Positions 34,717 through 43,615 of a stretch of DNA of 64,000 nt are shown piece after piece (the first letter of the stretch is position 1; each line of letters begins with the position of its first letter). The position numbers and the translations under genes are program-made. Where the stretch lies: the NCBI GenBank assembly GCA_024234735.1, contig JACKNV010000010.1:1-64000 (forward strand), written 5' to 3'. The stretch is from Pseudomonadales bacterium (GTDB lineage: Bacteria; Pseudomonadota; Gammaproteobacteria; Pseudomonadales; Halieaceae). Under the pieces are notes generated by a model, which saw only the letters and a program-made list of their open reading frames with translations, was not told the origin of the DNA and did not search any database.

Positions 34717-36129
34717 ATGTCTGACAAGGATCTGATCGATCTCCAGGAAGTCGCGCCCGCAGAAGTCGGCGAGATCGACCTCTACCAGCGCCGCGAAAAA
34801 ATCTATACCCGCAAAATCGAGGGGCTCTACCAGCGCCTGCGGCTGTATACCGGCTGGCCCCTGCTACTGGGCTACCTGCTGCTGCCGTGGATGAGTTGGG
34901 ACGGGCGCCAGGCGGTGTGGTTCGATCTGCCCGAACGCAAGTTCCACATCCTGGGGCTGACCTTCTGGCCCCAGGATTTTCCCATGCTCGCTTTCCTGCT
35001 GATCATCGCCGCCTACAGCCTGTTTGCGGTGACCACCTTCGCCGGCCGTATCTGGTGCGGTTATACCTGCCCGCAGACCGTGTGGACCAGTATCTTCATG
35101 TGGATCGAGCAGAAAACCGAGGGCAGCCGCAACCAGCGGATGAAACTGGACAAGGCGCCCTGGAGCCTGGAAAAGCTGCTCAGGAAGGTGGGCAAGCACG
35201 GCGGCTGGCTGTTCGTGGCTTTTGTCACCGGCATGACTTTCGTGGGCTATTTCTACCCGATTCGCGACCTGGTGTACGATCTGGCCACATTTTCGGCAGG
35301 CAAGTGGCAGTTGATGTGGACGGTGTTCTTCACCATGGCCACCTACATCAACGCCGGCTGGATGCGCGAGCAGGTGTGCAAGTACATGTGCCCCTATGCC
35401 CGGTTCCAGTCGGTCATGTTCGATCAGGACACCCTGATCGTATCCTACGACCGAAAGCGGGGCGAGCCGCGCGGCTCGCGCAAGCGGGGCCTGGACCACA
35501 AGGACCTGCAGGTCGGCGATTGCATAGACTGCGAACTGTGTGTGCAGGTCTGCCCCACGGGCATAGACATCCGCAACGGCCTGCAGTACGAGTGCATCGG
35601 CTGCGCCCTGTGCATCGACGCCTGCAACTCGGTCATGGACAAGATGGAGTATCCCAGGGGCCTGATCCGCTATACCAGCGAGCACGAGCTGGAGGGCGGC
35701 ACCACCCACTGGCTGCGACCACGCATCATCGGCTACGCGACCGTGCTGTGTATCATGATAGGGGTATTTTCCTACAACATCTTCAGCCGCATACCGGTGG
35801 AACTGACCGCCATCCGCGACCGCAACCAGCTGTATATCACCACCGATAGCGGCGCCATCGAAAATATCTACACCCTGCAACTGGTCAACATGGACGAGGC
35901 CCCGCACACTTACCAGCTCAGCATATCGGGTATAGCGGGCGCCGAGATTATCGGTGCCACCAGCTATCCTCTGGAGGCCAGCGAAGTGCGCAGCATCACC
36001 CTGCGGGTGCGCGCCGAGCCCGACGTGCTGGACAAGCCCAGCACCGAGCTGGTTTTTCGGGTGGAGGCAGCGGACATGCCCTCGCTGCAGGCGGTTTCCG
36101 AGTCACGCTTCATGAAGCCGATTGAATGA
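34717..36129 (+). CDS. ccoG: Cytochrome c oxidase accessory protein CcoG (FixG/RdxA)
   Basis: Membrane iron-sulfur protein for cbb3 maturation; reduces Cu(II) for delivery to CuB in studied homologues. 470 residues with about five transmembrane helices. Two 4Fe-4S ferredoxin motifs span C269-C303 (CIDCELCVQVCPTG, then CIGCALCIDACN). An Ig-like C-terminal domain follows from about residue 370. CWCG- and MCPY-type cysteine motifs (RIWCGYTCP, CKYMCPYARF) are also present. The 76-bp gap after ccoP contains a 6-bp GGGGCT/AGCCCC inverted repeat but no clear terminator or promoter. ATGA overlap with ccoH. Confidence 0.95.
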   Translation: MSDKDLIDLQEVAPAEVGEIDLYQRREKIYTRKIEGLYQRLRLYTGWPLLLGYLLLPWMSWDGRQAVWFDLPERKFHILGLTFWPQDFPMLAFLLIIAAYSLFAVTTFAGRIWCGYTCPQTVWTSIFMWIEQKTEGSRNQRMKLDKAPWSLEKLLRKVGKHGGWLFVAFVTGMTFVGYFYPIRDLVYDLATFSAGKWQLMWTVFFTMATYINAGWMREQVCKYMCPYARFQSVMFDQDTLIVSYDRKRGEPRGSRKRGLDHKDLQVGDCIDCELCVQVCPTGIDIRNGLQYECIGCALCIDACNSVMDKMEYPRGLIRYTSEHELEGGTTHWLRPRIIGYATVLCIMIGVFSYNIFSRIPVELTAIRDRNQLYITTDSGAIENIYTLQLVNMDEAPHTYQLSISGIAGAEIIGATSYPLEASEVRSITLRVRAEPDVLDKPSTELVFRVEAADMPSLQAVSESRFMKPIE

Positions 36130-36623
36130 AGGCAACCTTTCCCGGCGGCGACACCCAGCCATGGTACCGGCAATTCTGGCCCTGGTTCCTGATCCTGCTG
36201 CCAGCCAGCGTGGTAGTCGCCAGCCTCTACACCATGTACCTGGCGAGCAGCGGCGCCGACGACCTGGTGGTGGATGAGTATTACAAGGACGGCCTGGCCA
36301 TCAATCGCCAGCTGGAAAAAAAGCAACGCGGCGAGGCGCTGGGGGTCAGCGCAGAACTGGCTTTTGACGCTCACTCGGTGATTCTGCATGTGACCGCGCC
36401 CAGCGAGCCTGACACCCTGGATCTGCTGCTGTCGCACCCGCTGGAAGCCGATCGCGACTTCACCGTGGTGCTGCGGCGCACCGGCCCCGGTATGTATCGC
36501 GGCGACCTCGCCGCGGCTGTCGCTCCCCGCTGGCACTGGACCCTGGAATTGCCCGGGGCCGAGGGCTGGCGCCTGGATGGATCAGTTGCCAGCCATGACC
36601 TCGGCAATGCCGCCATCGAATGA
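36126..36623 (+). CDS. ccoH: FixH/CcoH cbb3 assembly protein
   Basis: 165 residues with one N-terminal transmembrane helix (about 17-40) and a periplasmic beta domain. The family segment DDLVVDEYYKDGLAINRQL follows the helix. It overlaps ccoG as ATGA and the ccoI 5' end, as in other ccoGHIS clusters. It supports assembly or stability of the oxidase; the mechanism is unclear. Confidence 0.92.
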   Translation: MKATFPGGDTQPWYRQFWPWFLILLPASVVVASLYTMYLASSGADDLVVDEYYKDGLAINRQLEKKQRGEALGVSAELAFDAHSVILHVTAPSEPDTLDLLLSHPLEADRDFTVVLRRTGPGMYRGDLAAAVAPRWHWTLELPGAEGWRLDGSVASHDLGNAAIE

Positions 36624-39045
36624 CCCGGTAATCGCCCCGGCAAGCACGGCCTGCTACCACTGCGGAGAGCAGGTCCCGGCGGGCGCGGATTTCACCATAA
36701 CCATCGGCGGCGAGTTGCGCCCCATGTGCTGCCCCGGGTGTCGGGCCGTGGCGGAGCTGATAGCGACCAACGGCCTGGAGAACTTCTATCAGCAGCGAAC
36801 CGCCTACAACCAGCGCCCGCAGAAACCGGCGGACTCCCCAGGCGGTCGATACCGGGTATACGATGATCCCGAGCTGGCGGCCGGCTTCACCAGGGCGGAT
36901 ACCCAGGACAAGGTGACCGCCAGCCTGCTGCTCGGCGACATGACCTGCGCCGCCTGTACCTGGCTCATCGAGCAGACCATGGGACGCCTGGAGGGGGTGT
37001 ATTCCGCCAGGGTGAACCTGCAGCAGCAACGGCTGGATATCTGCTTCGACCCCGCCCGTCTGCCACTGAGCGAGATCTTCGCCCGGGTAGACGCCCTGGG
37101 GTACCGGCCACGACCTTTCCAGGCCAGCAGTCAGCGCCAGCAGATGCACGATGAATACCGTTCCCAGTTGCGTCGCCTGGCGGTGGCCGGCCTGGGGATG
37201 ATGCAGGTTGGCATGTTCGCCATTGCCCTGCATGCCGGCGACATCCAGGGCATGGAGGGTGAATACCAGGGCCTGCTGCGCTGGGTGAGTCTGGCGGTGG
37301 CCAGTTTCGTGGTGCTGTTCTCCTCCCGGCCGTTTTTCATCACGGCCTGGCGGCACCTGCGCCAGGGAGCACTGGTAATGGACCTGCCGGTCGCGCTCGC
37401 CATCGGCCTGGCCTGGCTGGCCAGCGCCTGGGCGACCTTCACGGGCAGCGGCCAGGTGTACTTCGATTCGGTGGTGATGTTCACGTTTTTCCTGCTGCTG
37501 GGCCGTTTCCTGGAACAGCGGGTGCGCCAGCGGCATGCCCTCAGCTGGTTCAACGCCGAAAGCACCCTGCCCGATGCGGTGCTGATCAGGCGCCAGGGAC
37601 AATGGCTGACCCGGCCACGCACCGAGCTGCAAAAAGGCGACCTGGTGCTGGTAAAGGCCGGGGAAACCATCCCCGCGGATGCCGTGCTCGCCGCAGGGAA
37701 CAGCGCCGTGCGGGAGGATACCTTTAACGGCGAGCACCTGCCGCGCACGGTAGCGGCCGGCGACATGGTCTACGCCGGCACGGTGAACGTGGAAGCCGCC
37801 CTGCAGGCGCGGGTAGTGGGTAGCTACCGGGACAGCCGCCTGGCCGCGCTGCAGCGCTCCGTGGAACAGGCCCAGGGGGAAAAGCCGCGCCTGGCAAAAC
37901 TGGCGGATCGCGTCGCCTCCTGGTTCGTCGCCGGCGTGCTGCTCATCACCGGCGCCACGGCCCTGGCCTGGAGCCAGATCGCGCCGCAAGAGGCCCTGTG
38001 GATCAGCCTTTCGGTACTGGTCATCAGTTGCCCCTGCGCGCTGGCACTGGCGACACCCGCTGCCCTCACCAGCGCCGCCAACGCGCTGCGCCGGGCCGGG
38101 GTCATCGTGCGGGGCGAGAATGCCCTGGAGTCGCTCGCCAGGGCCAGCCATCTCATCTTCGACAAGACCGGCACCCTGACCACAGGCACCCTGCGGATCA
38201 GCGCCGTAGACATGCTGGCTGGCGGCACGCGGCAGGACTACCTGGCTATCGCCGCCGCCCTGCAGCAGCACTCCAACCACCCGGTGAGCCGCGCCTTCGG
38301 CGACATTACTCCGGCGGGAACCTGGGAACAGGTGGCGTACCGGGTGGGCGCCGGCGTCGAGGGCACGGGAACGGACGGCCGCTACCGCATCGGCAGCGAA
38401 CAGTTCTGTCGCCAGTGGGCCCCTGCCCTGCCAGCGCCTCCTGACGCGCGCCGCTACTGGATCGCATTGTGCCGCGACACCACACCCCTGGCCTGGATCG
38501 GGCTGGACGACCAGTTGCGCCCGGAGGCCGCTGCCGTGATCGACGCGGCCCGCCGGGCCGGGCTGATGGTGGAACTGTTGACGGGTGACAGCTCTGCGCA
38601 GGGGGCGTTACTGGCGCGGGAGCTGAATATCGAGCAGGTGAAGACAGGCCTGCAGCCGGAGGAGAAGATGGCCCATGTCCGCACCCTGCAGCAACAAGGA
38701 AACGTGGTGACCATGGTCGGGGACGGACTCAACGATGCGCCGGTACTCAGTCTCGCCGATGCCTCGTTCGCGGTGGCCGGCGCGACCGACCTGGCCCGCA
38801 CCCAGGCCAATTTCGTGATCGTCGGGGGCGACCTGCGATGTGTTACCGATACCTGGCGCAAGGCCCGGCAGTGCCGCCGTATCATTCTCGAGAACTTCGC
38901 CTGGGCACTGGGCTACAATACCTGCGCCATTCCCCTGGCGGCGCTGGGCCATGTACCGCCCTGGGCCGCGGCCATCGGCATGTCGCTCAGCTCGCTACTG
39001 GTAGTCGCGAACTCGCTGCGCTTAAATAGCAAGCCCCGGAACTGA
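36577..39045 (+). CDS. ccoI: Copper-transporting P-type ATPase CcoI (FixI)
   Basis: Exports copper for cbb3 oxidase assembly. Up to 822 residues: N-terminal cysteine motifs (CYHC near 26, CCPGC near 51), HMA domain with MTCAAC (C124, C127), eight transmembrane helices, CPC in SCPCALALATP (about 484), phosphorylated aspartate in DKTGTLTTG (about 529) and GDGLNDAP (about 713). The start may be ATG 36577, 36595 or 36607; all overlap ccoH by 17-47 bp. The long cysteine-rich N-terminus marks the FixI/CopA2 type rather than detoxifying CopA. Confidence 0.95.
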   Translation: MDQLPAMTSAMPPSNDPVIAPASTACYHCGEQVPAGADFTITIGGELRPMCCPGCRAVAELIATNGLENFYQQRTAYNQRPQKPADSPGGRYRVYDDPELAAGFTRADTQDKVTASLLLGDMTCAACTWLIEQTMGRLEGVYSARVNLQQQRLDICFDPARLPLSEIFARVDALGYRPRPFQASSQRQQMHDEYRSQLRRLAVAGLGMMQVGMFAIALHAGDIQGMEGEYQGLLRWVSLAVASFVVLFSSRPFFITAWRHLRQGALVMDLPVALAIGLAWLASAWATFTGSGQVYFDSVVMFTFFLLLGRFLEQRVRQRHALSWFNAESTLPDAVLIRRQGQWLTRPRTELQKGDLVLVKAGETIPADAVLAAGNSAVREDTFNGEHLPRTVAAGDMVYAGTVNVEAALQARVVGSYRDSRLAALQRSVEQAQGEKPRLAKLADRVASWFVAGVLLITGATALAWSQIAPQEALWISLSVLVISCPCALALATPAALTSAANALRRAGVIVRGENALESLARASHLIFDKTGTLTTGTLRISAVDMLAGGTRQDYLAIAAALQQHSNHPVSRAFGDITPAGTWEQVAYRVGAGVEGTGTDGRYRIGSEQFCRQWAPALPAPPDARRYWIALCRDTTPLAWIGLDDQLRPEAAAVIDAARRAGLMVELLTGDSSAQGALLARELNIEQVKTGLQPEEKMAHVRTLQQQGNVVTMVGDGLNDAPVLSLADASFAVAGATDLARTQANFVIVGGDLRCVTDTWRKARQCRRIILENFAWALGYNTCAIPLAALGHVPPWAAAIGMSLSSLLVVANSLRLNSKPRN

Positions 39046-39056
39046 GAAGAGCCAAC

Positions 39057-39251
39057 GTGGAAAGCCTGTATCTGCTGATTCCCATCGCCCTCCTGTTTTG
39101 CGCCATCGCCATCAAGCTGTTGCTGTGGGCGATCGACAGTGGCCAGTACGACGACCTGGACAAGGAAGCCTGGAAAATTCTGGCTGACGATGAACCGGCT
39201 GGCAACGACAGCGCACCACCGCAGCAGGACAACGAGGGAAGGCAGCAGTGA
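39057..39251 (+). CDS. ccoS: cbb3 oxidase maturation protein CcoS
   Basis: 64 residues with one N-terminal transmembrane helix (about 4-26) and the CcoS segment WAIDSGQYDDLDKEAW. Required for heme or copper insertion into the oxidase in studied species. GTG start 11 bp after ccoI. Ends in a polar, glutamine-rich tail and overlaps the next gene as GTGA. Confidence 0.93.
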   Translation: MESLYLLIPIALLFCAIAIKLLLWAIDSGQYDDLDKEAWKILADDEPAGNDSAPPQQDNEGRQQ

Positions 39252-39982
39252 CCGAACTGGGCTATGCCAGCGCCTTCGGGCTGGGCCTGGCGGGAGCCGG
39301 TCACTGTCTGGGGATGTGCGGGGGCATCGCCGCCGCCCTCAACCTGGGCGGACCGCGCTCACTGGCAGTTACCCTTGCTTATCACGGCGGCCGCATCTGC
39401 AGTTATACCCTGCTGGGCGGGCTGCTGGGATTGGCGGCCGGCAGTGTCGATATCACTGCGTGGACCATGGGCCTGCGCTATCTCGCGGGCTTCATGCTGA
39501 TAGCCATGGGCCTGTACGTGGTCGACTGGTGGCGCGGCCTGGTGTGGCTGGAGCGGGGCGGGGCCTACCTGTGGCGCCCCGTGCAGCGCCTGTCGTCGCG
39601 CTGGCTGCCGGTGAGGCGGTGGCCGCAGGGGTTTATGCTGGGACTCTGCTGGGGCCTGATGCCCTGCGGACTGATCTACAGCAGCCTGGCCTGGGCGGCA
39701 ACCGCGCAGGATGCGGCCACCTCGGCGCTGATGATGTTGCTGTTCGGCCTGGGTACCTTGCCGGCCATGCTCGCCACCAGCCTGGGGGCGGACCAACTGC
39801 AGGCTTTCCTGCGCAAACGCGGCCTCAAGCTGCTGATTGCGCTACTGCTGATCGCCTCCGGTATCTGGACCCTTTACCTGGTCGCGGCCCACGGCAGCCA
39901 CCTGCACCACGCCAGCGGCCAGGATGCCGCCAGCGAAACCAGGGATCATGCGACGATGGACCACTCGCAGATGCATCACTGA
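39248..39982 (+). CDS. TauE/SafE (UreH-like) membrane protein of the cco cluster
   Basis: 244 residues, six hydrophobic segments. N-terminal GLGLAGAGHCLGMCGGIAAAL has the HCxGMCGG motif of a family regularly found at the end of ccoGHIS clusters; homologues are described as sulfite exporter-like or as involved in copper/cbb3 maturation. The C-terminus is histidine-rich (HGSHLHHASG and DHSQMHH), suggesting metal binding. GTG start overlaps ccoS. Last gene of the plus-strand oxidase unit. Confidence 0.87.
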   Translation: MTELGYASAFGLGLAGAGHCLGMCGGIAAALNLGGPRSLAVTLAYHGGRICSYTLLGGLLGLAAGSVDITAWTMGLRYLAGFMLIAMGLYVVDWWRGLVWLERGGAYLWRPVQRLSSRWLPVRRWPQGFMLGLCWGLMPCGLIYSSLAWAATAQDAATSALMMLLFGLGTLPAMLATSLGADQLQAFLRKRGLKLLIALLLIASGIWTLYLVAAHGSHLHHASGQDAASETRDHATMDHSQMHH

Positions 39983-40041
39983 GGGTGCGCGCCGCTACCG
40001 GCATGCCCACCTCTCGCGGCATACCCAACATCCCTGTAGAC

Positions 40042-40070
40042 AAAAAAAAGCCCCGCTGCTTTAGCGGGGC
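40042..40070 (-). terminator. Rho-independent terminator of ompW
   Basis: Minus strand: 8-bp perfect stem (GCCCCGCT with AGCGGGGC), 5-base loop, then eight T residues. It lies about 43 bp after the ompW stop. No T-run on the plus side, so it does not stop the oncoming cco transcript by this mechanism. Confidence 0.85.
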
Positions 40071-40079
40071 CAGGCGCCA

Positions 40080-40104
40080 TCCGACCGTAGGTGAGCCGGT
40101 CGGA
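40080..40104 (-). other. Second inverted repeat in the ompW 3' region
   Basis: Perfect 8-bp stem TCCGACCG/CGGTCGGA with a 9-base loop, between the ompW stop and the T-tailed terminator. It would form a tandem hairpin at the transcript end and may protect the mRNA. Confidence 0.5.
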
Positions 40105-40112
40105 CGGGGTTA

Positions 40113-40799
40113 TCAGAAGCGATAGGCGATACCCAGGTTGTAGACGAAGGGATCGATATCGGTCTTGAAGTTCACGTTGGCCACATCGGTGCTCACCTTG
40201 CCATTGGAGGAGATATCGATGTACCAGACCGCGGCATTGATGGCCCAGTGCTTGCCCAGGGGGATATCCATGCCCGCCTGTGCCGACAAACCGAAGGAGT
40301 TGTCGAGGTTCAGATCGGTGGACTTGGGATCGGAGCCAATGATGGCCGCCAGGGTGTCGTTCAACTGCTGGTCGGTCTTCTCGTCGAAAAAGATGGTGTA
40401 GTTGACACCCATGCCGATATAGGGTTGCCAGCCGTTCTCACCGGCGCGCGGATACCACTGCAGCGACAGGGTGGGAGGCAGGTGCTTGGTGGAACCGGCA
40501 TTCAGGTTGACGCCCTGGCCGCGCAGAGTGATGTCGTGCTCGAAGGGCGTGGCCGCCAGCAATTCCAGGCCGACACTCTCGGTAATCATGTACACGGGAA
40601 TAATGCCCAGTTGGGTGTCGTCATCCACGTGGGTGTGCAGCGGTGGCACACCGGGCAGATTGATATTGCTGCTGTCGGAATCGGGGTCGACCGTGGTGGC
40701 CCCGACCCGCAGGATGAAATCACCTTTCTCGTAGGCCTGGGCCATCATGCCGCCCCCTGCGAGGGCTGCTGCCAGCGCTATGGACAACGCTTTCTTCAT
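40113..40799 (-). CDS. ompW: Outer-membrane protein OmpW
   Basis: Eight-stranded beta-barrel with a hydrophobic channel. 228 residues: signal peptide ending AQA (about 1-22), then YEKGDFILRVGATTVDPDSDSS and the C-terminal LGIAYRF, whose final phenylalanine is the barrel-assembly signal. ATG at 40799 with AAGGAG 8 bp upstream. OmpW is FNR-activated in several bacteria, and a consensus FNR box at class II spacing lies upstream. Convergent with the cco cluster. Confidence 0.95.
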   Translation of the reverse strand: MKKALSIALAAALAGGGMMAQAYEKGDFILRVGATTVDPDSDSSNINLPGVPPLHTHVDDDTQLGIIPVYMITESVGLELLAATPFEHDITLRGQGVNLNAGSTKHLPPTLSLQWYPRAGENGWQPYIGMGVNYTIFFDEKTDQQLNDTLAAIIGSDPKSTDLNLDNSFGLSAQAGMDIPLGKHWAINAAVWYIDISSNGKVSTDVANVNFKTDIDPFVYNLGIAYRF

Positions 40800-40855
40800 T
40801 GTAATACTCCTTTGCTGAGGGATTCCGGAACAGCCAGGCTGTGCCGCTGGCAGGT

Positions 40856-40897
40856 ATAGTATTGGGGGTTCCGGCGGCGAACATTGATACCGATCAA
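40856..40897 (-). promoter_or_regulatory. Class II FNR-dependent promoter of ompW
   Basis: Exact consensus FNR box TTGAT-ACCG-ATCAA at 40884-40897 and, on the minus strand, -10 TACTAT at 40856-40861. A start near 40849 puts the box centre at about -41.5. Leader to the ompW ATG is about 50 bases. Confidence 0.8.
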
Positions 40898-40992
40898 GAT
40901 CGGGCCATTGCAGGCAGGCGTACCTTGGTAGTTTTCCACAATTGAACCTAACTGGATGCATATCAAGGACTTAGGCCCTGGGTGCGACTCGT

Positions 40993-41685
40993 TTACGGAT
41001 TCACCAGGGGTGTCAGTTCACGGCCGCAACCCTGCAGCAGCCTGCCGTTAACGCTGACCGTTACCACTGCCGGAAACGCCTCCCCGCTCACAGTGTCGAA
41101 GCAGGCGCCCTGCAAGATCTCCACCTGCAGTTCACCGGCCTCGGTCAGGGCGCGATAGTGGCGGCTTTCGCCCTGTTCCTGCGCGCCCGGATCGGGAGTT
41201 GCCAGGCGCAGCTGGCCATCATCACCGACCAGCACCAGCTGGCGGCCCGGCAGGATTTCCAGCATCCAGCCGGGCTCGTTGCCAACGGCCCGAAAGCTTA
41301 CTCCCCGGCGCCGGGCGTCCGCCCAGGGTGCGCGCTCGGGTTGCTGGCGACAGCCCAGGTATTCCCGGTCGCCCACCTGCAGCAGGGCTTCAGCGCCCTT
41401 GCTCCAGAAGACGACGTCGCCTTCCTGGTACTTGGCGCCCGAAGCACTGCGCACCTGGGACAACACCAGATAGCGCCGGGGCAGCCACAGGGCGAGTTCA
41501 CCGGGCCCGGTACGGGTCACGAACTCGAAGTCGCCACAGGCGTATACCCTGGTCCTGGACCAGGGGGTACCGGGGTTTTGCAGTGTAGCGCTCGCCTGTG
41601 CGCCGCCCTGCGCGGCAACGCCATCGCCACCGGCCCGGGCGTACAGGGCGGCGCCCAAAGCGAGCAACAACCATCGGCATTTCAT
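40993..41685 (-). CDS. Exported MliC-like / COG3650 two-domain protein
   Basis: 230 residues. Signal peptide about 1-18 (CRWLLLALGAALYARA). First domain (about 45-115) matches the MliC lysozyme-inhibitor fold: VYACGDFEFV, SASGAKYQEGDVVFWSKG and EYLGC. Second domain (about 125-225) matches COG3650: FRAVGNEPGWMLEI, GACFDTVSGEAFP and GRLLQGCGREL. ATG at 41685 is supported by GGGAGT 7 bp upstream. The leader cysteine is early and no canonical lipobox is clear. Likely periplasmic; lysozyme inhibition is inferred from the family only. Confidence 0.8.
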   Translation of the reverse strand: MKCRWLLLALGAALYARAGGDGVAAQGGAQASATLQNPGTPWSRTRVYACGDFEFVTRTGPGELALWLPRRYLVLSQVRSASGAKYQEGDVVFWSKGAEALLQVGDREYLGCRQQPERAPWADARRRGVSFRAVGNEPGWMLEILPGRQLVLVGDDGQLRLATPDPGAQEQGESRHYRALTEAGELQVEILQGACFDTVSGEAFPAVVTVSVNGRLLQGCGRELTPLVNP

Positions 41686-41773
41686 CGACATACTCCCGAA
41701 TACGGACGCCAAAGCATGAGCCGCGACGGCGGTGAACGGCGGGCCCCGAGCCCGGCGCCCGCGCGATCAGCTG

Positions 41774-42487
41774 CTACCACAGCACAGTCGCCATCATACG
41801 CAGCGCCAGGATACTGACCAACACACGGAACAGGGTATGGAAATTGCGCTGCGGAACCAGCACCCGCAGGCGCGTACCCACCCAGGAGCCCGCGATGCCG
41901 GCGACAATCATGGCGGCCAGCAATTGCCACCAGCGCGCAAAACTGAAACCCATCGCCACATAGGCCAGCACTCGCAACGCGTGATTGAAGCTCATATACA
42001 AGGCGGTATTGACCACCAGCCAGTCGCGTTCCCGGTTGCGCCGCAGCAGGACAGCCGAGCCCAGCGGGCCAGTAGCCCCCGCCAGCATACCCAGGCCGGT
42101 CTGGTAGAAACCCAGCAGGACCAGCGCCAGCTGCCCGCCACCGCGCATGAGAGGCAGGGGCAGCCAGGTAACCACCAGGACAAACAGGCCGAGCACCAGC
42201 GGCAGCCAGGTCAGGTCTATACTGCGATATAGCTCGCCCCCCAGCCACGCCCCCGCCAGCGCGCCCGCGCAGAAAGCGGGGATGATACCGGCGTCCACCG
42301 CCCGCCAGCCAAACGCCGCCCGCGAGACATTGCTGGCCAGCTGGGTTGCGGCGTGCACGGGCAGCATGGCCGCGTTGGGCAGCAGCCCGGGCATCAGGGT
42401 CAACAGCAACACCCCTCCCCCCATGCCGATAACGGCGGTGAGGCAGGAGGTCACGAATGCGATCGGCACCAGGGTGAACTCGGTCAC
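41774..42487 (-). CDS. TauE/SafE family permease
   Basis: 237 residues, seven to eight hydrophobic segments; the N-terminal GMGGGVLLLTLMP is the conserved glycine-rich loop of the DUF81 family and is repeated in weaker form at LAGATGPLGSAVLL. These transporters handle sulfonates, sulfite or organic anions. GTG start. Downstream of the aldo/keto reductase on the same strand after a 72-bp gap, so it may export or import a substrate of that pathway. Distinct from the UreH-like protein of the cco cluster. Confidence 0.85.
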   Translation of the reverse strand: MTEFTLVPIAFVTSCLTAVIGMGGGVLLLTLMPGLLPNAAMLPVHAATQLASNVSRAAFGWRAVDAGIIPAFCAGALAGAWLGGELYRSIDLTWLPLVLGLFVLVVTWLPLPLMRGGGQLALVLLGFYQTGLGMLAGATGPLGSAVLLRRNRERDWLVVNTALYMSFNHALRVLAYVAMGFSFARWWQLLAAMIVAGIAGSWVGTRLRVLVPQRNFHTLFRVLVSILALRMMATVLW

Positions 42488-42559
42488 GGCCCCCGCCCCC
42501 GGAAGGTCATCGCAGACCTCACCTGCACCCGGCCACCGGCATGTTTTCCAGGCGCCTGC

Positions 42560-43576
42560 TCATCCCATCGGATAGCGGATATCGCGAGACACCGCATCGA
42601 TCTTCGCCAGGACTTCCGGTGCCAGGCGCACCTCGGCGGCGGCCAGGATCTCCGGCATCTGCTCGGCGCTGGTCGCGCCGACGATGGTGGAGGCCACAAA
42701 ATCGTGCTGCTTGCTCCAGGCAATGGCCATGGTGACCACCGACATCCCCGCCTCGGCGGCGATGGCCTGAAAGCGCTCGGTAGCCGCCAGGGAGCGTTCG
42801 TTGACGAAACGCGCGGCCATCGCCTGCTGACGCTCACCCGCTGACAGGTAGGTGGTGAAGCGCGCGCCATCGGGGCGGGCCCCACCCTGGTACTTGCCGC
42901 TCAGCACCCCGCCACCCAGCGGCGAATAGGGAATCAGGCTCACCTGCTCCTGGCGACAGGCCTGGGCCAGTTCGTCCTCGAAGCGGCGATTGTTGAGGCT
43001 GAAATTGTTCTGGATGGTTTCATAGCGCGACAGGCCGTGCAGGTCGGCCGCCCACAGGCTTTTGGTCAAACCCCAGCAGGTCTCGTTGCTGCAGCCGAGA
43101 ATGCGCACCTTGCCGGCATGCACCAGTTCGTCGAGCACCCCCAGGGTTTCTTCATAAGCCGCGCCGTGGTCGGGCCAGTGGGTCTGGTACAGGTCGATGT
43201 AATCCGTCTGCAGGCGCCGCAGGCTGGCCTCCACCGCCCGGGTGATATGGTGCCGATCCAGCCCGGTCAACCCGCCGCGCAGCGGTGGGGTGATCCAGCT
43301 GTGGCCCGGGCCCGCCACCTTGGAGGCCAGGATGATCGAGTCGCGGTTCCGGGTCTTCAGCCAGCGGCCAACGATCTCCTCGGTCAGCCCCACGTACTTC
43401 GCGTCCGGGGGTACCGGGTACATCTCGGCGGTATCGAAAAACGTCACCCCGGCATCACAGGCCATGTCCATGATGCGAAAGGCCTCGGCCTCATCACACT
43501 GGTTGCCGAAGGTCATGGTCCCCATGCAGATATCGGAAACCACGACGGAACTTCTGCCTAGTCTGTTGCTGCGCAC
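42560..43576 (-). CDS. Aldo/keto reductase
   Basis: 338 residues, Tas/YajO-like NADPH aldo/keto reductase. Catalytic tetrad: aspartate and tyrosine in FFDTAEMYP, lysine in ILASKV, histidine in YQTHWPD. A C-terminal NADP-binding part includes PYSPLGGGVLSGKY and STIVGATS. The GTG at 43576 gives a typical N-terminus (RSNRLGRSSVVVS) with GGGAG at the right spacing; a GTG 12 bp upstream is the alternative. Same strand as and 39 bp after the HsaD-like gene. Confidence 0.9.
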   Translation of the reverse strand: MRSNRLGRSSVVVSDICMGTMTFGNQCDEAEAFRIMDMACDAGVTFFDTAEMYPVPPDAKYVGLTEEIVGRWLKTRNRDSIILASKVAGPGHSWITPPLRGGLTGLDRHHITRAVEASLRRLQTDYIDLYQTHWPDHGAAYEETLGVLDELVHAGKVRILGCSNETCWGLTKSLWAADLHGLSRYETIQNNFSLNNRRFEDELAQACRQEQVSLIPYSPLGGGVLSGKYQGGARPDGARFTTYLSAGERQQAMAARFVNERSLAATERFQAIAAEAGMSVVTMAIAWSKQHDFVASTIVGATSAEQMPEILAAAEVRLAPEVLAKIDAVSRDIRYPMG

Positions 43577-43615
43577 ACCTGCTCCCACGCCGGGGCGGCC
43601 ATGCGCCGACCCGTG

